A stretch of DNA of 64,000 nucleotides from Bradyrhizobium sp. dw_78 (lineage in GTDB: Bacteria; Pseudomonadota; Alphaproteobacteria; Rhizobiales; Xanthobacteraceae): positions 124,001 through 188,000 of the forward strand of contig NZ_JAAVUS010000001.1 of NCBI RefSeq assembly GCF_018449525.1. Reading direction: 5' to 3'. Made by a program: the position numbers and the translations under genes. Positions 35,064 to 45,502 of this stretch are shown in pieces; position 1 is the stretch's first letter, and every line of letters begins with the position of its first letter. The notes under the pieces are model-generated. The model made no database searches. It was not told the DNA's origin and was given only the letters and a program-made list of their open reading frames with translations.

Positions 35064-37787
35064 ATGGCAAATCAGCACCGCGATCCCGATAAACGGCCCT
35101 CGCCGGAAGCGCTGTTGGAGACGGTGCGGCGCGAGAGCGAACAGTCCGGCCGGCTCAAGATCTTTGTCGGCGCCGCTCCCGGCGTCGGCAAGACCTACGA
35201 GATGTTGCAGAGCGCGCATGCCAAGCTGAAGGCCGGCGTCGATGTGGTGGTCGGCGTGGTCGAGACCCACGGCCGGGCGGAGACGGAGGCGCTGCTGCAG
35301 GGCCTCGAGGTCGTTCCGCGCAAACGGATCCCCTACAGGGATCAGGTGCTTGAGGAGATGGATATCGACGCGCTGATTGCGCGCCATCCGCAACTCGCGC
35401 TGGTCGACGAACTCGCCCACACCAATGCGCCGGGCAGCCGTCATCCGAAGCGCTATCTCGATGTCGAGGAACTGCTCTCCCACGGCATCGACGTCTACAC
35501 CGCGGTCAATATCCAGCATATCGAGAGCCTCAACGACGTCGTCGCCCAGATTACCCATGTGCGGGTACGCGAGACCGTGCCCGACTCCGTGTTCGACCGG
35601 GCCGAAGCGATCGAGCTGATCGACCTGACGCCGGACGACCTGATCGCGCGGCTGAAGGAGGGCAAGGTCTACGTTCCCAAACAGGCTGAACGCGCGCTCG
35701 ACCATTATTTCTCGCCGGGCAATCTGACCGCACTGCGCGAACTGGCGTTGCGGCGTACCGCCGAGCGCGTCGACGAGCAGCTCTTGACGCATATGCAGGC
35801 CAACGCGATCGCCGGGCCCTGGGCCGCGGGCGAGCGGATCCTGGTTTGTCTTAGCGAGGATCCGCGTTCGGCGGGGCTGGTCCGTTACACCAAGCGCCTG
35901 GCGGACCGGCTGCATGCGCCCTGGACCGCGGTCAGCATCGAGACGCGGCGCAGCCTGCAACTGTCCGACGAGCAGCGTGACCGGCTGGCCGACACGTTGC
36001 GCCTTGCGGAAGCGCTGGGCGGCGAAGCCGTGACCATTCCGGGTGTCGGCCGTCGTATTGCCGACGATCTGATCACCTTTGCGCACGCCAATAACGTGAC
36101 CCAGATTATCATTGGCAAGGCGGCGCGCTCGCGCTGGTTCGAGTTGGTCCGCGGCTCGGTGGTATACGATCTGGTGCGGCGAGCCGGCAACATCAGCGTC
36201 CACGTGATCGCCGGCGACGATCTGCCGGCCACGGCGCCAGCCAAAACACCGGTTCAGACCGCGGCCCGGCCAGAGCCGTTCGACCCGCGCCCCTATCTGA
36301 TGGCGCTGGCGGTCGTGATCGTCGGCCTCGGCGCCGCAAGGCTGATCCAGCCGTTTTTCGGCATCGAGAACGTCGATCTGGTCTTTCTGACCGCCGTCGT
36401 CAGCGTCGCTGTCCGCTACGGTCTCTGGCCGTCGCTGCTGGCGAGCGTCGCGGCTTCGCTGTGCTACAATTTCTTCTTCCTGCCGCCGGTCTATACGTTC
36501 ACCATCACCGATCCGACCAATGTCGCGGCGTTCTTCTTCTTCATGCTGATCGCGATCCTGGTGTCCAACGTTGCGGCGCGCGTCCGCACCCAGGCGATCA
36601 CCGCGAACAGCAGGGTCCGCACCACGGAATCGCTGTATGCCTTCAGCCGCAAGCTCGCCGGCACCGCGACGCTGGATGACGTGCTGTGGGCGACCGCCTA
36701 CCAGATCGCGCTGCTGCTCAAGGTGAGGGTCGTGCTGCTGTTGCCGGAGGATCACGCGCTGACCGTCAAGGCCGGCTATCCGCCCGAAGACCAGCTCGAC
36801 AAGGCGGATCTGGCCGCCGCGAACTGGGCGTGGAGCAACGACCGCACGGCCGGGCGCGGCTCGGATACCTTGCCGGGTGCCAAGCGCCTGTTTCTTCCGA
36901 TGCGAACCGGGCGCGGGCCGATCGGCGTCATCGGCATCGACGATGATCGGACCGGGCCATTGCTGACGCCGGACCAGCGCCGCCTGCTCGATGCGCTGGT
37001 CGACCAGGGCACGCTTGCGATCGAGCGGGTGCTGCTGGTGGAGGATATGGATCGGGTCAAGCGAACCGTCGAGTCGGATCGGTTGCGCTCGGCGCTGCTG
37101 ACCTCGATCTCGCACGACCTCAAGACGCCGCTGGCTTCGGTGCTCGGCGCCGCCAGCACCCTGCGCGATCTTGGCGGCGGGCTTTCAGAATCCGAGAAGC
37201 GCGACCTGCTGGCGACGGTGATTGACGAATCCGAACGCCTTAACCGTTTCATCGCCAATCTGCTCGACATGACCAAGCTGGAATCCGGCGCGGTGGTGCC
37301 GAATACGGCGCGGCAGGATATCGGCGAGATCGTCGGCAGCGTGTTGCGGCGCGCGGCAAAGATCCTGGCGCATCACAGGGTCTCGCTCGAACTCGCATCC
37401 GACATGCCGATGCTGGAGCTTGACGCGGTGCTGTTCGAACAAGTGCTGTTCAATCTGCTGGACAATGCGGCGAAATATTCGCCGGCCGGCACCACGATAT
37501 CGATCAGGAGCCGTCGGGACAGGGATTCGATGCTGCTGCAAATCATCGACGAAGGGGACGGCATTCCACCGGCCGAACTGGAAAGCGTGTTCGACAAATT
37601 CTACCGGGCCCAGAAGGGCGATCACGTTCGTCCCGGGACCGGCCTGGGGCTTGCGATTTCCCGCGGCTTTGTCGAGGCGATGCATGGCACGATCACCGCG
37701 GCCAACCGCACCGACCGCAGCGGCGCTGTGCTGACCATCAAATTGCCGATTGCGGCGGATGCCGCCAAACTGGATACCGCCGCATGA
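35064..37787 (+). CDS. kdpD: Sensor histidine kinase KdpD
   Basis: A 907-residue protein: N-terminal KdpD domain (~20-230) with the Walker A-like GAAPGVGKTYEML, a Usp-like domain (~250-370) reading ILVCLSEDPRSAGLV, four membrane helices (~400-500), a GAF-like region (~520-650) and the kinase core with phosphorylated histidine 684 in SISHDLKTPLASV. The ATP-binding domain has NLLDNAAKY and GTGLGLAIS. KdpD senses potassium limitation and phosphorylates KdpE. The stop overlaps the kdpE start by four bases. Confidence 0.96.
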   Translation: MANQHRDPDKRPSPEALLETVRRESEQSGRLKIFVGAAPGVGKTYEMLQSAHAKLKAGVDVVVGVVETHGRAETEALLQGLEVVPRKRIPYRDQVLEEMDIDALIARHPQLALVDELAHTNAPGSRHPKRYLDVEELLSHGIDVYTAVNIQHIESLNDVVAQITHVRVRETVPDSVFDRAEAIELIDLTPDDLIARLKEGKVYVPKQAERALDHYFSPGNLTALRELALRRTAERVDEQLLTHMQANAIAGPWAAGERILVCLSEDPRSAGLVRYTKRLADRLHAPWTAVSIETRRSLQLSDEQRDRLADTLRLAEALGGEAVTIPGVGRRIADDLITFAHANNVTQIIIGKAARSRWFELVRGSVVYDLVRRAGNISVHVIAGDDLPATAPAKTPVQTAARPEPFDPRPYLMALAVVIVGLGAARLIQPFFGIENVDLVFLTAVVSVAVRYGLWPSLLASVAASLCYNFFFLPPVYTFTITDPTNVAAFFFFMLIAILVSNVAARVRTQAITANSRVRTTESLYAFSRKLAGTATLDDVLWATAYQIALLLKVRVVLLLPEDHALTVKAGYPPEDQLDKADLAAANWAWSNDRTAGRGSDTLPGAKRLFLPMRTGRGPIGVIGIDDDRTGPLLTPDQRRLLDALVDQGTLAIERVLLVEDMDRVKRTVESDRLRSALLTSISHDLKTPLASVLGAASTLRDLGGGLSESEKRDLLATVIDESERLNRFIANLLDMTKLESGAVVPNTARQDIGEIVGSVLRRAAKILAHHRVSLELASDMPMLELDAVLFEQVLFNLLDNAAKYSPAGTTISIRSRRDRDSMLLQIIDEGDGIPPAELESVFDKFYRAQKGDHVRPGTGLGLAISRGFVEAMHGTITAANRTDRSGAVLTIKLPIAADAAKLDTAA

Positions 37788-38473
37788 GCGCACCAGCGGC
37801 AAAAGTCCTTGTCATCGACGATGAGCCGCCGATCCGGAAATTGCTGCGGATGGGGCTGAGCACGCAAGGGTATGAGATCCTGGAAGCTCCCAACGGCAAG
37901 GCCGCGCTCGAATTGCTGACGCAGAATCCCGCCTTGATCATTCTCGATCTGGGCCTGCCGGATATCCAGGGGCACGAATTGCTGCGCATGATCCGCGGGC
38001 GCAATGACAGCGTGCCGATCGTGGTGCTGTCGAGCCGTGGCGACGAGGCCGGAAAGGTCCAGGCGCTCGATCTCGGCGCCGATGATTACCTCACCAAGCC
38101 GTTCGGGATGGATGAATTGCTGGCCCGCATGCGCGCGGCGTTACGTCATCAGTTGCAGGTTCACGGCGAACGGCCGGTGTTTAGGTCTGGCGATCTGTCC
38201 GTCGATCTGGTGCGCCGCATCGTCAAGGTCGGCGACCGCGAGGTCAAGCTGTCGCCCAAGGAATATGAATTGCTGCGCGTGCTGGTGCAGCACGCCGGCA
38301 AGGTGCTGACCCACCGGTTTCTGTTGAAGGAGCTGTGGGATGAATTGACCGACGCACAATATCTGCGGGTCTATGTGCGCCAGCTCCGGCAGAAGATCGA
38401 GGTCGATCCGGAGCGGCCGCAATTCGTGCTGACCGAAACCGGCATCGGCTATCGGCTGCGCTCGGCGGATTAG
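37784..38473 (+). CDS. kdpE: Response regulator KdpE
   Basis: A 229-residue OmpR-family regulator. The receiver domain has the acidic pair in LVIDDEPP and the phosphorylated Asp55 in LIILDLGLP, then lysine in DDYLTKPF. The winged-helix DNA-binding domain (~130-229) ends with the ETGIGYRLR pattern. It activates the kdp operon when phosphorylated by KdpD. Motif copy B upstream of the operon is a candidate binding site. Confidence 0.96.
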   Translation: MSAPAAKVLVIDDEPPIRKLLRMGLSTQGYEILEAPNGKAALELLTQNPALIILDLGLPDIQGHELLRMIRGRNDSVPIVVLSSRGDEAGKVQALDLGADDYLTKPFGMDELLARMRAALRHQLQVHGERPVFRSGDLSVDLVRRIVKVGDREVKLSPKEYELLRVLVQHAGKVLTHRFLLKELWDELTDAQYLRVYVRQLRQKIEVDPERPQFVLTETGIGYRLRSAD

Positions 38474-38543
38474 CAAAGGGCTGCAAATCCGGAACTTTTG
38501 CCAGCCGCGATGATTGGTTTCTCGCCACCGGGAGAGAATCATC

Positions 38544-38783
38544 ATGGCACGAAGATATTCCAAGAAGGCATCCGCCGACGTCGAGCGCGCAATGAAGAAA
38601 CGCAAGGCGGGCACATTGAAGAGCGGCCGGTCCGGGCGAAAAGTCAAGAGCCGCAAGCAGGCGATTGCGATCGGCCTTTCCGAGGCACGGGCCGAAGGCA
38701 GGAAGGTGCCCAAAAAAGCTTCGAAGAAAACTTCCAAGAAAGCGTCCAAGAAAACCTCGAAGAAACGAAAGACCAAGAAATAG
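38544..38783 (+). CDS. DUF6496 family basic protein with lysine-rich tail
   Basis: A 79-residue protein: MARRYSKKASADVERAMKKR, then GTLKSGRSGRKVKSRKQAIA and IGLSEARAEGRKVP, followed by a histone-H1-like tail of KKASKKTSKK repeats. The KSRKQAIAIGLSEAR segment is typical of DUF6496 proteins, which are common in soil proteobacteria. The charge suggests nucleic acid binding, but this is not proven. GGGAGAG eight bases before the ATG decides the start. It lies between kdpE and ligD. Confidence 0.75.
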   Translation: MARRYSKKASADVERAMKKRKAGTLKSGRSGRKVKSRKQAIAIGLSEARAEGRKVPKKASKKTSKKASKKTSKKRKTKK

Positions 38784-39011
38784 GGGAGCCCATCATCGTT
38801 GTCGCATGGCTCCTCGCGATGACGGCGTTGCCCCAACCCGCCTTGCGGCGCCGTGCTGCCGAAAGCCCTCTTTCAGGTGCGAGGGCCATTGCAAACTTCG
38901 GCTTGCCAAGGGCGGGGAAATTCTGGAACCTTCAATAGATATTGACGGTTTGGGTTTCGGATCCCGCTGCCATGCGGGACGAAGCGATAGGCCCTTTCGT
39001 GGAGCTTGCAC

Positions 39012-41693
39012 GTGTCGCCTGGAAGCCTGTCCACCTATCGAAAAAAGCGTGATTTCGAAAAGACCGCCGAGCCCAGCGGCCGGGTCAAGATTGCACCGTC
39101 AAAACAGCGGCGGTTCGTGATCCAGAGGCATGATGCGACCCGCCTGCATTACGACCTGCGACTGGAATTCGATGGCGTCTTCAAATCCTGGGCGGTGACT
39201 CGCGGTCCGTCGCTCGACCCGCATGACAAGCGTCTGGCGGTCGAGGTGGAAGACCATCCGCTGGATTACGGCGATTTCGAAGGCACGATTCCAAAAGGAC
39301 AATATGGCGGCGGCACGGTGCAGCTTTGGGACCGCGGCTATTGGGAGTCCGATGATCCCGAGCAGGGCTTCAAGAAAGGCGATCTGAAATTCACGCTGCA
39401 TGGCGACAAGCTGCATGGCGGCTGGGTGCTGGTGCGGATGCGCGGCGATCGCTTTGGCGGCAAGCGCACCAACTGGCTCCTGATCAAGCACCGCGATGAA
39501 TTCGCCCGGGAGGGCAAGGATAACAATATACTCGACGAGGACCAATCGGTCGCCTCCGGCCGCTCGATGGAGCAGATCGCAGAAGGCAAGGGGCGGGCGC
39601 CGAAGCCGTTCATGCTGGCCAGCAACGGGCGCGGCAAGGCCAACGCGGTCTGGCATTCGAGCCAGGGCGCTGCGGCCGAAGCGCGGGCGGAGAACAAGCA
39701 GGCCGCGTCGAAATCCGTGCGAGTGTCGCTGAAGACCGCGAAGGCCAAGAATGTACAGAAAGCCAGGAAAGCTGCCGCGATGCCGGATTTCGTCGCGCCC
39801 GAGCTCTGTACCCTGGTCGACCGCCCGCCCAGTGGAGAGGGCTGGGGCCACGAGATCAAGTTCGACGGCTACCGCGTTCAATTGCGCGTCGAAGGCGGCA
39901 AAGCCGCGCTCAAGACCCGCAAGGGTTTGGACTGGACCGGAAAGTTTGCAACGATCGCCCGGGAGGGCGGTGCATTGCCCGACGTGCTGATCGACGGCGA
40001 GATCGTTGCGCTCGATCATCATGGCGTGCCGGATTTTTCCTCGCTGCAAGCCGCTCTTTCCGATGGGAAGACCGATCAACTGATCTTTTTCGCTTTCGAT
40101 CTGTTGTTTGCGGATGGCGAGGATCTCCGCCCGTTGCCGCTGGCCGAACGCAAGGCGCGACTGAAAGCGTTGCTGGAAGCGCGGCCCGGCGCCAAAGCCA
40201 AGCAGATTCGCTATGTCGAGCATTTCGAGAGCGGCGGTGACGCCATCCTGCAATCGGCCTGCCAGATGTCGCTGGAAGGAATCGTTTCCAAGAAGCTCGA
40301 TGCGCCCTATCGCTCCGGCCGTTCGGAGAACTGGACCAAAGCCAAATGCCGCGCCGGACATGAAGTGGTGCTCGGCGGCTGGAAAACCACCAACGGCAAA
40401 TTCCGCTCCCTGATGGCTGGCGTCCATCGCGACGGTCATCTCGCCTTTGTCGGAATCGTCGGCACCGGCTTCGGGCAGGACAAGGTCCGGCGCCTGATGC
40501 CGGCGCTGAAGGCGGCGGCCTCGGACAAGAGCCCGTTCGGCGGCGAGAACGCCCCGCCCAAGACCCGCGACGTGCATTGGCTGAAGCCCGAACTCGTTGC
40601 GGAGATCGAATTTGCGGGCTTCACCGACGGCGGCAACATCCGGCAGGCCGCTTTCAAGGGGCTACGCCGGGACAAGCCGGCCGCCGAAGTTAAGGCGGAA
40701 AACCCGTTGCTGCACAGCATCGCCGAACCGTCCGTCAGGACGACGGGAAAAGCCGCGACCGGGAGCGTCAGGGCCGCGGCCGCCAGATCCGCCGCGGTCA
40801 TGGGTGTCGTGATCTCAAAACCCGACAAGGAGCTGTGGCCCGACGCCGGGGACGGCGAGGCGGTGACCAAGCTCGACCTCGCCCGATATTTCGAGGCGGT
40901 CGGCGAATGGATGATCGGGTATTTGAAGGGGCGGCCGTGTTCGATCGTCCGCGCGCCGGATGGCATCAGCGGTGAGACCTTCTTTCAGCGTCACGCGATG
41001 ACGGGCACGTCGAACCTGCTCGAACTGGTGAAGGTCTCTGGCGACCGCAGGCCCTATCTGCAGATCGATCGCGTCGAAGGTCTTGCCGCCGTGGCGCAGA
41101 TCGGCGGCCTCGAACTGCATCCGTGGAATTGCGCGCCGGATGAGCCCGACGTGCCGGGGCGGCTGGTGTTCGATCTCGATCCCGCGCCGGATGTCGGTTT
41201 CGACGATGTCGTTGAGGCCGCGAAAGCCATGCGGCGATGCCTCGCCGATGTCGGCCTGGACAGCTTTTGCAAGACCACCGGCGGCAAGGGCCTTCACGTC
41301 GTGACGCCGTTGCTGCACGGCGCGAGGGACAGAGTGACCTGGAAGGAAGCCAAGGCTTTTGCGCTCGGCATTTGCCAGCGCATGGCCAATGAGGACCCCG
41401 AGCGCTATCTGCTCAACATGTCGAAGAAACTGCGCGAGGGAAAGATCTTCCTCGACTATCTGCGTAACGACCGGATGTCGACGGCGGTGGCCGTGCTGTC
41501 GCCCCGCGCCCGCCCCGGCGCCACCGTCTCGATGCCGCTGACATGGGCACAGGTGAAGGTGGGTCTCGATCCGAAACGCTTCACGGTGCGAACCGTGCCC
41601 GGACTGCTCGCCCGGACCAAGGCGTGGACGGATTACGATAACGCCGCGGCATCGATCAAGGCGGCGATGAAAAAGCTGGCGGCAGGGAAATAG
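39012..41693 (+). CDS. ligD: ATP-dependent DNA ligase LigD (three-domain NHEJ enzyme)
   Basis: An 893-residue protein with phosphoesterase, ligase and polymerase domains in that order, the Pseudomonas-type arrangement. The phosphoesterase (~30-190) has [20 protein letters not shown] and [16 protein letters not shown]. The ligase (~255-560) has the AMP-accepting Lys283 in [17 protein letters not shown] and [12 protein letters not shown]. The polymerase (~597-890) has [22 protein letters not shown] and [11 protein letters not shown]. It repairs double-strand breaks with Ku; no ku gene is in the window. A GTG start seven bases after GGAG is preferred; a TTG two codons upstream is possible. Confidence 0.96.
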   Translation: MSPGSLSTYRKKRDFEKTAEPSGRVKIAPSKQRRFVIQRHDATRLHYDLRLEFDGVFKSWAVTRGPSLDPHDKRLAVEVEDHPLDYGDFEGTIPKGQYGGGTVQLWDRGYWESDDPEQGFKKGDLKFTLHGDKLHGGWVLVRMRGDRFGGKRTNWLLIKHRDEFAREGKDNNILDEDQSVASGRSMEQIAEGKGRAPKPFMLASNGRGKANAVWHSSQGAAAEARAENKQAASKSVRVSLKTAKAKNVQKARKAAAMPDFVAPELCTLVDRPPSGEGWGHEIKFDGYRVQLRVEGGKAALKTRKGLDWTGKFATIAREGGALPDVLIDGEIVALDHHGVPDFSSLQAALSDGKTDQLIFFAFDLLFADGEDLRPLPLAERKARLKALLEARPGAKAKQIRYVEHFESGGDAILQSACQMSLEGIVSKKLDAPYRSGRSENWTKAKCRAGHEVVLGGWKTTNGKFRSLMAGVHRDGHLAFVGIVGTGFGQDKVRRLMPALKAAASDKSPFGGENAPPKTRDVHWLKPELVAEIEFAGFTDGGNIRQAAFKGLRRDKPAAEVKAENPLLHSIAEPSVRTTGKAATGSVRAAAARSAAVMGVVISKPDKELWPDAGDGEAVTKLDLARYFEAVGEWMIGYLKGRPCSIVRAPDGISGETFFQRHAMTGTSNLLELVKVSGDRRPYLQIDRVEGLAAVAQIGGLELHPWNCAPDEPDVPGRLVFDLDPAPDVGFDDVVEAAKAMRRCLADVGLDSFCKTTGGKGLHVVTPLLHGARDRVTWKEAKAFALGICQRMANEDPERYLLNMSKKLREGKIFLDYLRNDRMSTAVAVLSPRARPGATVSMPLTWAQVKVGLDPKRFTVRTVPGLLARTKAWTDYDNAAASIKAAMKKLAAGK

Positions 41694-41728
41694 CGGCGCT
41701 TAGAAGCAGAAGCCAATAGACACGACGC

Positions 41729-41767
41729 TCATTCCGGGTTCGATGCTTCGCATCGAACCCGGAATGA
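41729..41767. terminator. Perfect palindrome between convergent ligD and DUF3309 genes
   Basis: TCATTCCGGGTTCGATGC, loop TTC, GCATCGAACCCGGAATGA forms an 18-base perfect stem. It stands 35 bases after the ligD stop and 31 bases before the DUF3309 stop, in the right place for a bidirectional terminator, and belongs to the same repeat family as 34316-34355. Confidence 0.7.
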
Positions 41768-41798
41768 TGATTGTGCTCCATCGTTGCGATGCGATCGC

Positions 41799-41963
41799 TC
41801 AAAGCCGTCCGAGCAGCAGCAGGACCAGCAAGATCACAACGATGAGGCCAAGGCCGCCGCCGCCATAATATCCGGTGCCATAAAACGGGCCGCCGCCGAT
41901 ACCGCTAAATCCGCCGAGCAGCGCGATGACGAGAATAATAAGAATGATCGTTCCAATGGACAT
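41799..41963 (-). CDS. DUF3309 family small membrane protein
   Basis: A 54-residue protein: MSIGTIILIILVIALLGGFS, a Gly/Tyr-rich middle (GIGGGPFYGTGYYGGGGLG) and a second hydrophobic segment ending LLLLGRL. This two-helix layout with a glycine-rich linker and the GRL/GRI end is characteristic of DUF3309. Function is unknown; such proteins are often stress-induced. GGAGGG lies six bases before the ATG. Confidence 0.85.
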   Translation of the reverse strand: MSIGTIILIILVIALLGGFSGIGGGPFYGTGYYGGGGLGLIVVILLVLLLLGRL

Positions 41964-42122
41964 GCAATCCCTCCAGCCCGGCAGTTGGCTCCCGTCGCCC
42001 TGCCATCATTCAAACAACAAGCGGGCGTTGCTAAAGTTCCCGTTTCGCGCCGCTATAATTGGAGAACCCCTTCCTTTCGAGCCGCGTCGAATTACATGCG
42101 GTTGATCGAAGGAGGATCCGCG

Positions 42123-42434
42123 ATGGCCGCTCCGTTTGTCGTCTCCATTCCGCACCAGTTAGGCCGCGAAGAGGCAACGCGCCGTCTGAAGGCGGGACTG
42201 GCGCGGGCTGTTTCCAGCGTTCCGGTGCTGAATGTCGATGAAGAGCGATGGGAAGATAACCGCATGATTTTCCGCGTTCGCGCTTTGGGGCAGGTAGCTG
42301 CGGGGCATCTCGACGTCGCGGAGGATCTCGTCCGGCTGGAAGTCACATTGCCCTGGCTGTTGCAGCGATTCGCAGAGGTCGCACAGGTCGCGATCCGAAA
42401 CCGTGGCCAGCTGCTGCTGACCAAGCGAAGCTAA
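42123..42434 (+). CDS. Polyhydroxyalkanoic acid system family protein
   Basis: A 103-residue protein: FVVSIPHQLGREEATRRLKA near the N-terminus, NRMIFRVRALGQVAAGHLDV in the centre and VTLPWLLQRFAEVAQ at the end. This matches the small PHA-granule-region proteins (PF09650 type) that associate with polyhydroxyalkanoate systems. A GGAGGA site lies before the ATG, and TATAAT at 42054-42059 is a good -10 element. No pha genes are nearby. Confidence 0.75.
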   Translation: MAAPFVVSIPHQLGREEATRRLKAGLARAVSSVPVLNVDEERWEDNRMIFRVRALGQVAAGHLDVAEDLVRLEVTLPWLLQRFAEVAQVAIRNRGQLLLTKRS

Positions 42435-42520
42435 TAACGAATCCAAACGATGCGGCTGGCAATATCGAGGCTGGAGGAGGATGAATTTTGGTTGAATTGA
42501 TTCGGCCGCATGCTCCGTTC

Positions 42521-42678
42521 ACCTCTCCCCGGCGGGGAGAGGTCGGATTGCTCTTGGCGATGCGCAGCATCGTCCAGTGCAATCCGGGTGAGGGCGCGCA
42601 ACTCCAACGACAGACACCTTAACCCCTCGCCCGGCTCGCATCTGACGATGCAAGCCGACCTCTCCCGATGGGAGAGGT
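42521..42678. repeat. Composite palindromic repeat downstream of the PHA-type gene
   Basis: ACCTCTCCCCGGCGGGGAGAGGT at the left and ACCTCTCCCGATGGGAGAGGT at the right are each palindromic, and the outer ends (GTTCACCTCTCCC and GGGAGAGGTGAAC) pair with each other. This module type is common between genes in Rhizobiales. It fills most of the gap before the convergent treY stop. Confidence 0.75.
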
Positions 42679-42712
42679 GAACTTCCTTTTCCGAAGAGAT
42701 CATGCTCCGACA

Positions 42713-45502
42713 TCATGTCCGACGGTGTTGGCGTTTGGACCTGGAGCTCTCGACTCTCGCTTTCAGCACCACGACCGGTAGGTGCCGAAATAACGTCGCC
42801 AGCGGCACTTCCTTCGTATGGCTCTCGATATCGGCCACGGAATAGCCGCCGAGATTGAGCGAGCCCGCGAAACGTTCCCCGGTGGGCCAGACCCGGCCGC
42901 CTTGCGACAACGGCGCGAATGATTTTGCGACGGCCGTTATCGCGGCGTCGCGGCCGCGGCGTCGTGCGAAGGCCATCACGTGGTCGCGGTGCGGCCCGAC
43001 GATCTCAAGCGGCTGGTAGTCGCCATGCGTGAACACCGCGGCAAGTTCGTTCCGAAGCTTGAGGAGGTGGCGGGTCCAGGCCAGTTTCAGATGTCCGTTG
43101 CGCCAGCTTTGCACGAGGTTGTCCCAGTCCGGAGCTTCCGTTTTTGCCAGCACGGCGGCGCGCGCGGCAAAATCGACCGGCCGCCGGTTATCGGGATCGA
43201 CCAGCGACAAATCCCAGAACTCGGTTCCCTGATAGAAGTCCGGTACGCCCGGCATCGTCGCTTTCAGGGTGATCTGGCTGAGCGAATTCAACGCCCCCAG
43301 AAGCGACACGCGCTGCGCCAGCGTCGCCAGCGAATGGAGGAATTCGGCGGAAGCCGAAGGATCCAGAATGCGGGCGATGAATGTGTTCAGTCCCGTCTCG
43401 TAAGTCTGGTTCGGATTGAGCCAACTGGTTTCCTGCTTGCCCTCGCGCGCGCCTTTCAGCGCATAGGCCTGAATCCGCTCCAGAAACACATCGTCGTGCC
43501 CGTCCAGCGGCCACGCGCCAAGCAGCGCCTGATAGAGCATGTATTCGAAGGTCGCCGATGGCGCGCGCATCTCGCCCTCGCTGGCGAGATGCGGTGCGTT
43601 CAGAATCTTCCACCGCGCCACCGCGCTGGTCCATTCGCCCGGGATTTCGGTCAGCGTGATCAGGCGCGCCCGCGCATCCTCGCCGCGCTTGGTGTCGTGG
43701 GTCGCGGTTGCGGTCATGCCATGCGGCCATTCGCTGGCGCGGGCCGTCATGGCCGCGTGGAAGGCATCGACGGACAATCCCCGGGCGGCGGGATCGCCGC
43801 CGACCTCGTTGAGCGCGAGCAGGCGGTGATAACGATAGAACGTGGTGTCCTCCAGCGACTTCGCCATCAAGGGTCCGGTGAATTGCTGGACCTTGAGGGC
43901 AAAGCGGCGAACCCGCGGCGTGCTGTGCTGCGCCCGGCCGGGCCGGATCAAATCCAGCGTCAGCGCATCGCGCAGGAAATCGAAAATGCCATCATCGGCG
44001 GCGAACCATTCGGCGCGCGCTCGTTCGATCGTTGCCGAAATCAGCGCGCGGTCGGACGCGGCTGGAGCGGCCGATGTCAGATAGGTGCGATAGACCGGGA
44101 AGTGCAGCACGTAGAGTTCGAGCACCTGCCGCAGACTGTCGGCGGAATAGTCCCGAGTCGAATAATGTCCGCTGGCGATCCGCGCCAGCAGGCGCGTCAG
44201 CACCGTGAATTCGCTGGTCAGCAACGTCTCGAGAACCCGGCGCTTGGCTTCCTTCAGGACGGGTTCGAGCCGGGGCGACGTGTTGCTGATCTGCCGCCAG
44301 ATCTCGCTCAGGGGATCAAGACCATCATCGTCTACCAGCACCTGCGTGATGGCGTTCAGCCATTCATAGCCGGTGGTGCCGTGGACGCCGTTGAACGAAT
44401 GCAGTGCTTCGTGCTCGCCGAGGATTTTTTCGACCACCAGGTAGAATGGCCTGGCGGCGTTTCCCTGCGCGTCGCGGATGAGGCGGCGCAGGCGATGAAA
44501 ATATTGTGCGGGATCGCGCAGGCCGTCGATATGATCGAGCCGCAGGCCTTGTAGTCTGTCTTCGGCGATCAGCTTCCGGACCAGCCGGTGCATGGCGTCG
44601 AACGTGGCGGGATCCTCGACCCGCAATCCGGCGAGCGTGTTGACGTCGAAGAAGCGCCGATAGTTGATGTCGCTGGAAGCCAGCCGCCAATGGCCAAGCT
44701 TGTAGTGCTGTCGCTCCAGCAGGCGGTGAAGCGCCGCGATCTGCGAGGCCTGGCCGGGACCGGCACGGTAGGCTTGCAGCCCGCGCGCGATGATGTCGGC
44801 GCTTTCCGTGATGCCTTTCAGAGCCTCCTTGAAGGCCGGCGCTTCGCTGCGGTTGGGGTGGCGCAATCCCCGGTAACGCGATGCGAGTTCAAGGATGTTC
44901 TTTCCCGGCGCCTGGTCTTCGACGCCCGCTTCCTTGACGACCGTCCGTAAAATCTCGCTGTAGCGCTCGGGTGCGATCGGCAGGCGATGTTCGAAATACC
45001 AGGCTGAAAAGCTACCCTCGTCGGCGTCGTAGCGTAGTTCGATCTCGCCTTTTTCCAGCGCCTCGCCGTAGGACGAGCCGATGATCGGCAGCAGCACGCC
45101 GCCGCGCGCCCGGTACGGCAATTGATCCCAGTCGATGTCGAACGAGGCCGCATGCGGCGAAGCCGGGCCCCATTCCAGCACATCCAGCCACCACGGATTA
45201 TCCGCGTAATGCACGCCGACGTGGTTTGGCACGAAGTCGAGGATGAGGCCGAGGTCATGCTGTTTCAGCGTCTGGCTCAACCGCTCGAAGCCGGCCTCAC
45301 CGCCGAGCTCGGGATTGAATTTGGTATGATCGACGATGTCGTAGCCGTGGGTCGAACCCTTGCGCGCTTTCATGAAGGGCGATGCATAGAGATGGCTGAC
45401 GCCGAGCGCCTTCAGATAGGGAACGATTGCCGCAGCTGCGTCGAAATCGAAGTCCGGCGTGAGTTGCAGGCGATAGGTTGCGATCGGAATGCCAGGCGGC
45501 AT
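42713..45502 (-). CDS. treY: Maltooligosyl trehalose synthase TreY
   Basis: A 929-residue GH13 enzyme. PIATYRLQLTPDFDFDAAAA and LGVSHLYASPFMKARKGSTHGYDIVDH at the N-terminus and GLRLDHIDGLRDP with the catalytic aspartate are diagnostic for TreY, as is ATATHDTKRGEDARARL later. It converts the reducing end of a maltooligosaccharide to a trehalose unit. The ATG overlaps the treZ stop by one base (TGATG). It is the last gene of the six-gene glucan-trehalose operon. Confidence 0.96.
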   Translation of the reverse strand: MPPGIPIATYRLQLTPDFDFDAAAAIVPYLKALGVSHLYASPFMKARKGSTHGYDIVDHTKFNPELGGEAGFERLSQTLKQHDLGLILDFVPNHVGVHYADNPWWLDVLEWGPASPHAASFDIDWDQLPYRARGGVLLPIIGSSYGEALEKGEIELRYDADEGSFSAWYFEHRLPIAPERYSEILRTVVKEAGVEDQAPGKNILELASRYRGLRHPNRSEAPAFKEALKGITESADIIARGLQAYRAGPGQASQIAALHRLLERQHYKLGHWRLASSDINYRRFFDVNTLAGLRVEDPATFDAMHRLVRKLIAEDRLQGLRLDHIDGLRDPAQYFHRLRRLIRDAQGNAARPFYLVVEKILGEHEALHSFNGVHGTTGYEWLNAITQVLVDDDGLDPLSEIWRQISNTSPRLEPVLKEAKRRVLETLLTSEFTVLTRLLARIASGHYSTRDYSADSLRQVLELYVLHFPVYRTYLTSAAPAASDRALISATIERARAEWFAADDGIFDFLRDALTLDLIRPGRAQHSTPRVRRFALKVQQFTGPLMAKSLEDTTFYRYHRLLALNEVGGDPAARGLSVDAFHAAMTARASEWPHGMTATATHDTKRGEDARARLITLTEIPGEWTSAVARWKILNAPHLASEGEMRAPSATFEYMLYQALLGAWPLDGHDDVFLERIQAYALKGAREGKQETSWLNPNQTYETGLNTFIARILDPSASAEFLHSLATLAQRVSLLGALNSLSQITLKATMPGVPDFYQGTEFWDLSLVDPDNRRPVDFAARAAVLAKTEAPDWDNLVQSWRNGHLKLAWTRHLLKLRNELAAVFTHGDYQPLEIVGPHRDHVMAFARRRGRDAAITAVAKSFAPLSQGGRVWPTGERFAGSLNLGGYSVADIESHTKEVPLATLFRHLPVVVLKARVESSRSKRQHRRT

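Noticed and set aside
35052..37115. 687-codon open frame on the minus strand
   Set aside because: Antisense shadow of kdpD with shadow-type composition.
42016..42040. EcfG-type general stress promoter (GGAAC-N16-TGTT) upstream of the DUF3309 gene
   Set aside because: The -35 part is perfect, but the -10 part deviates from CGTT; too weak to list as a feature.
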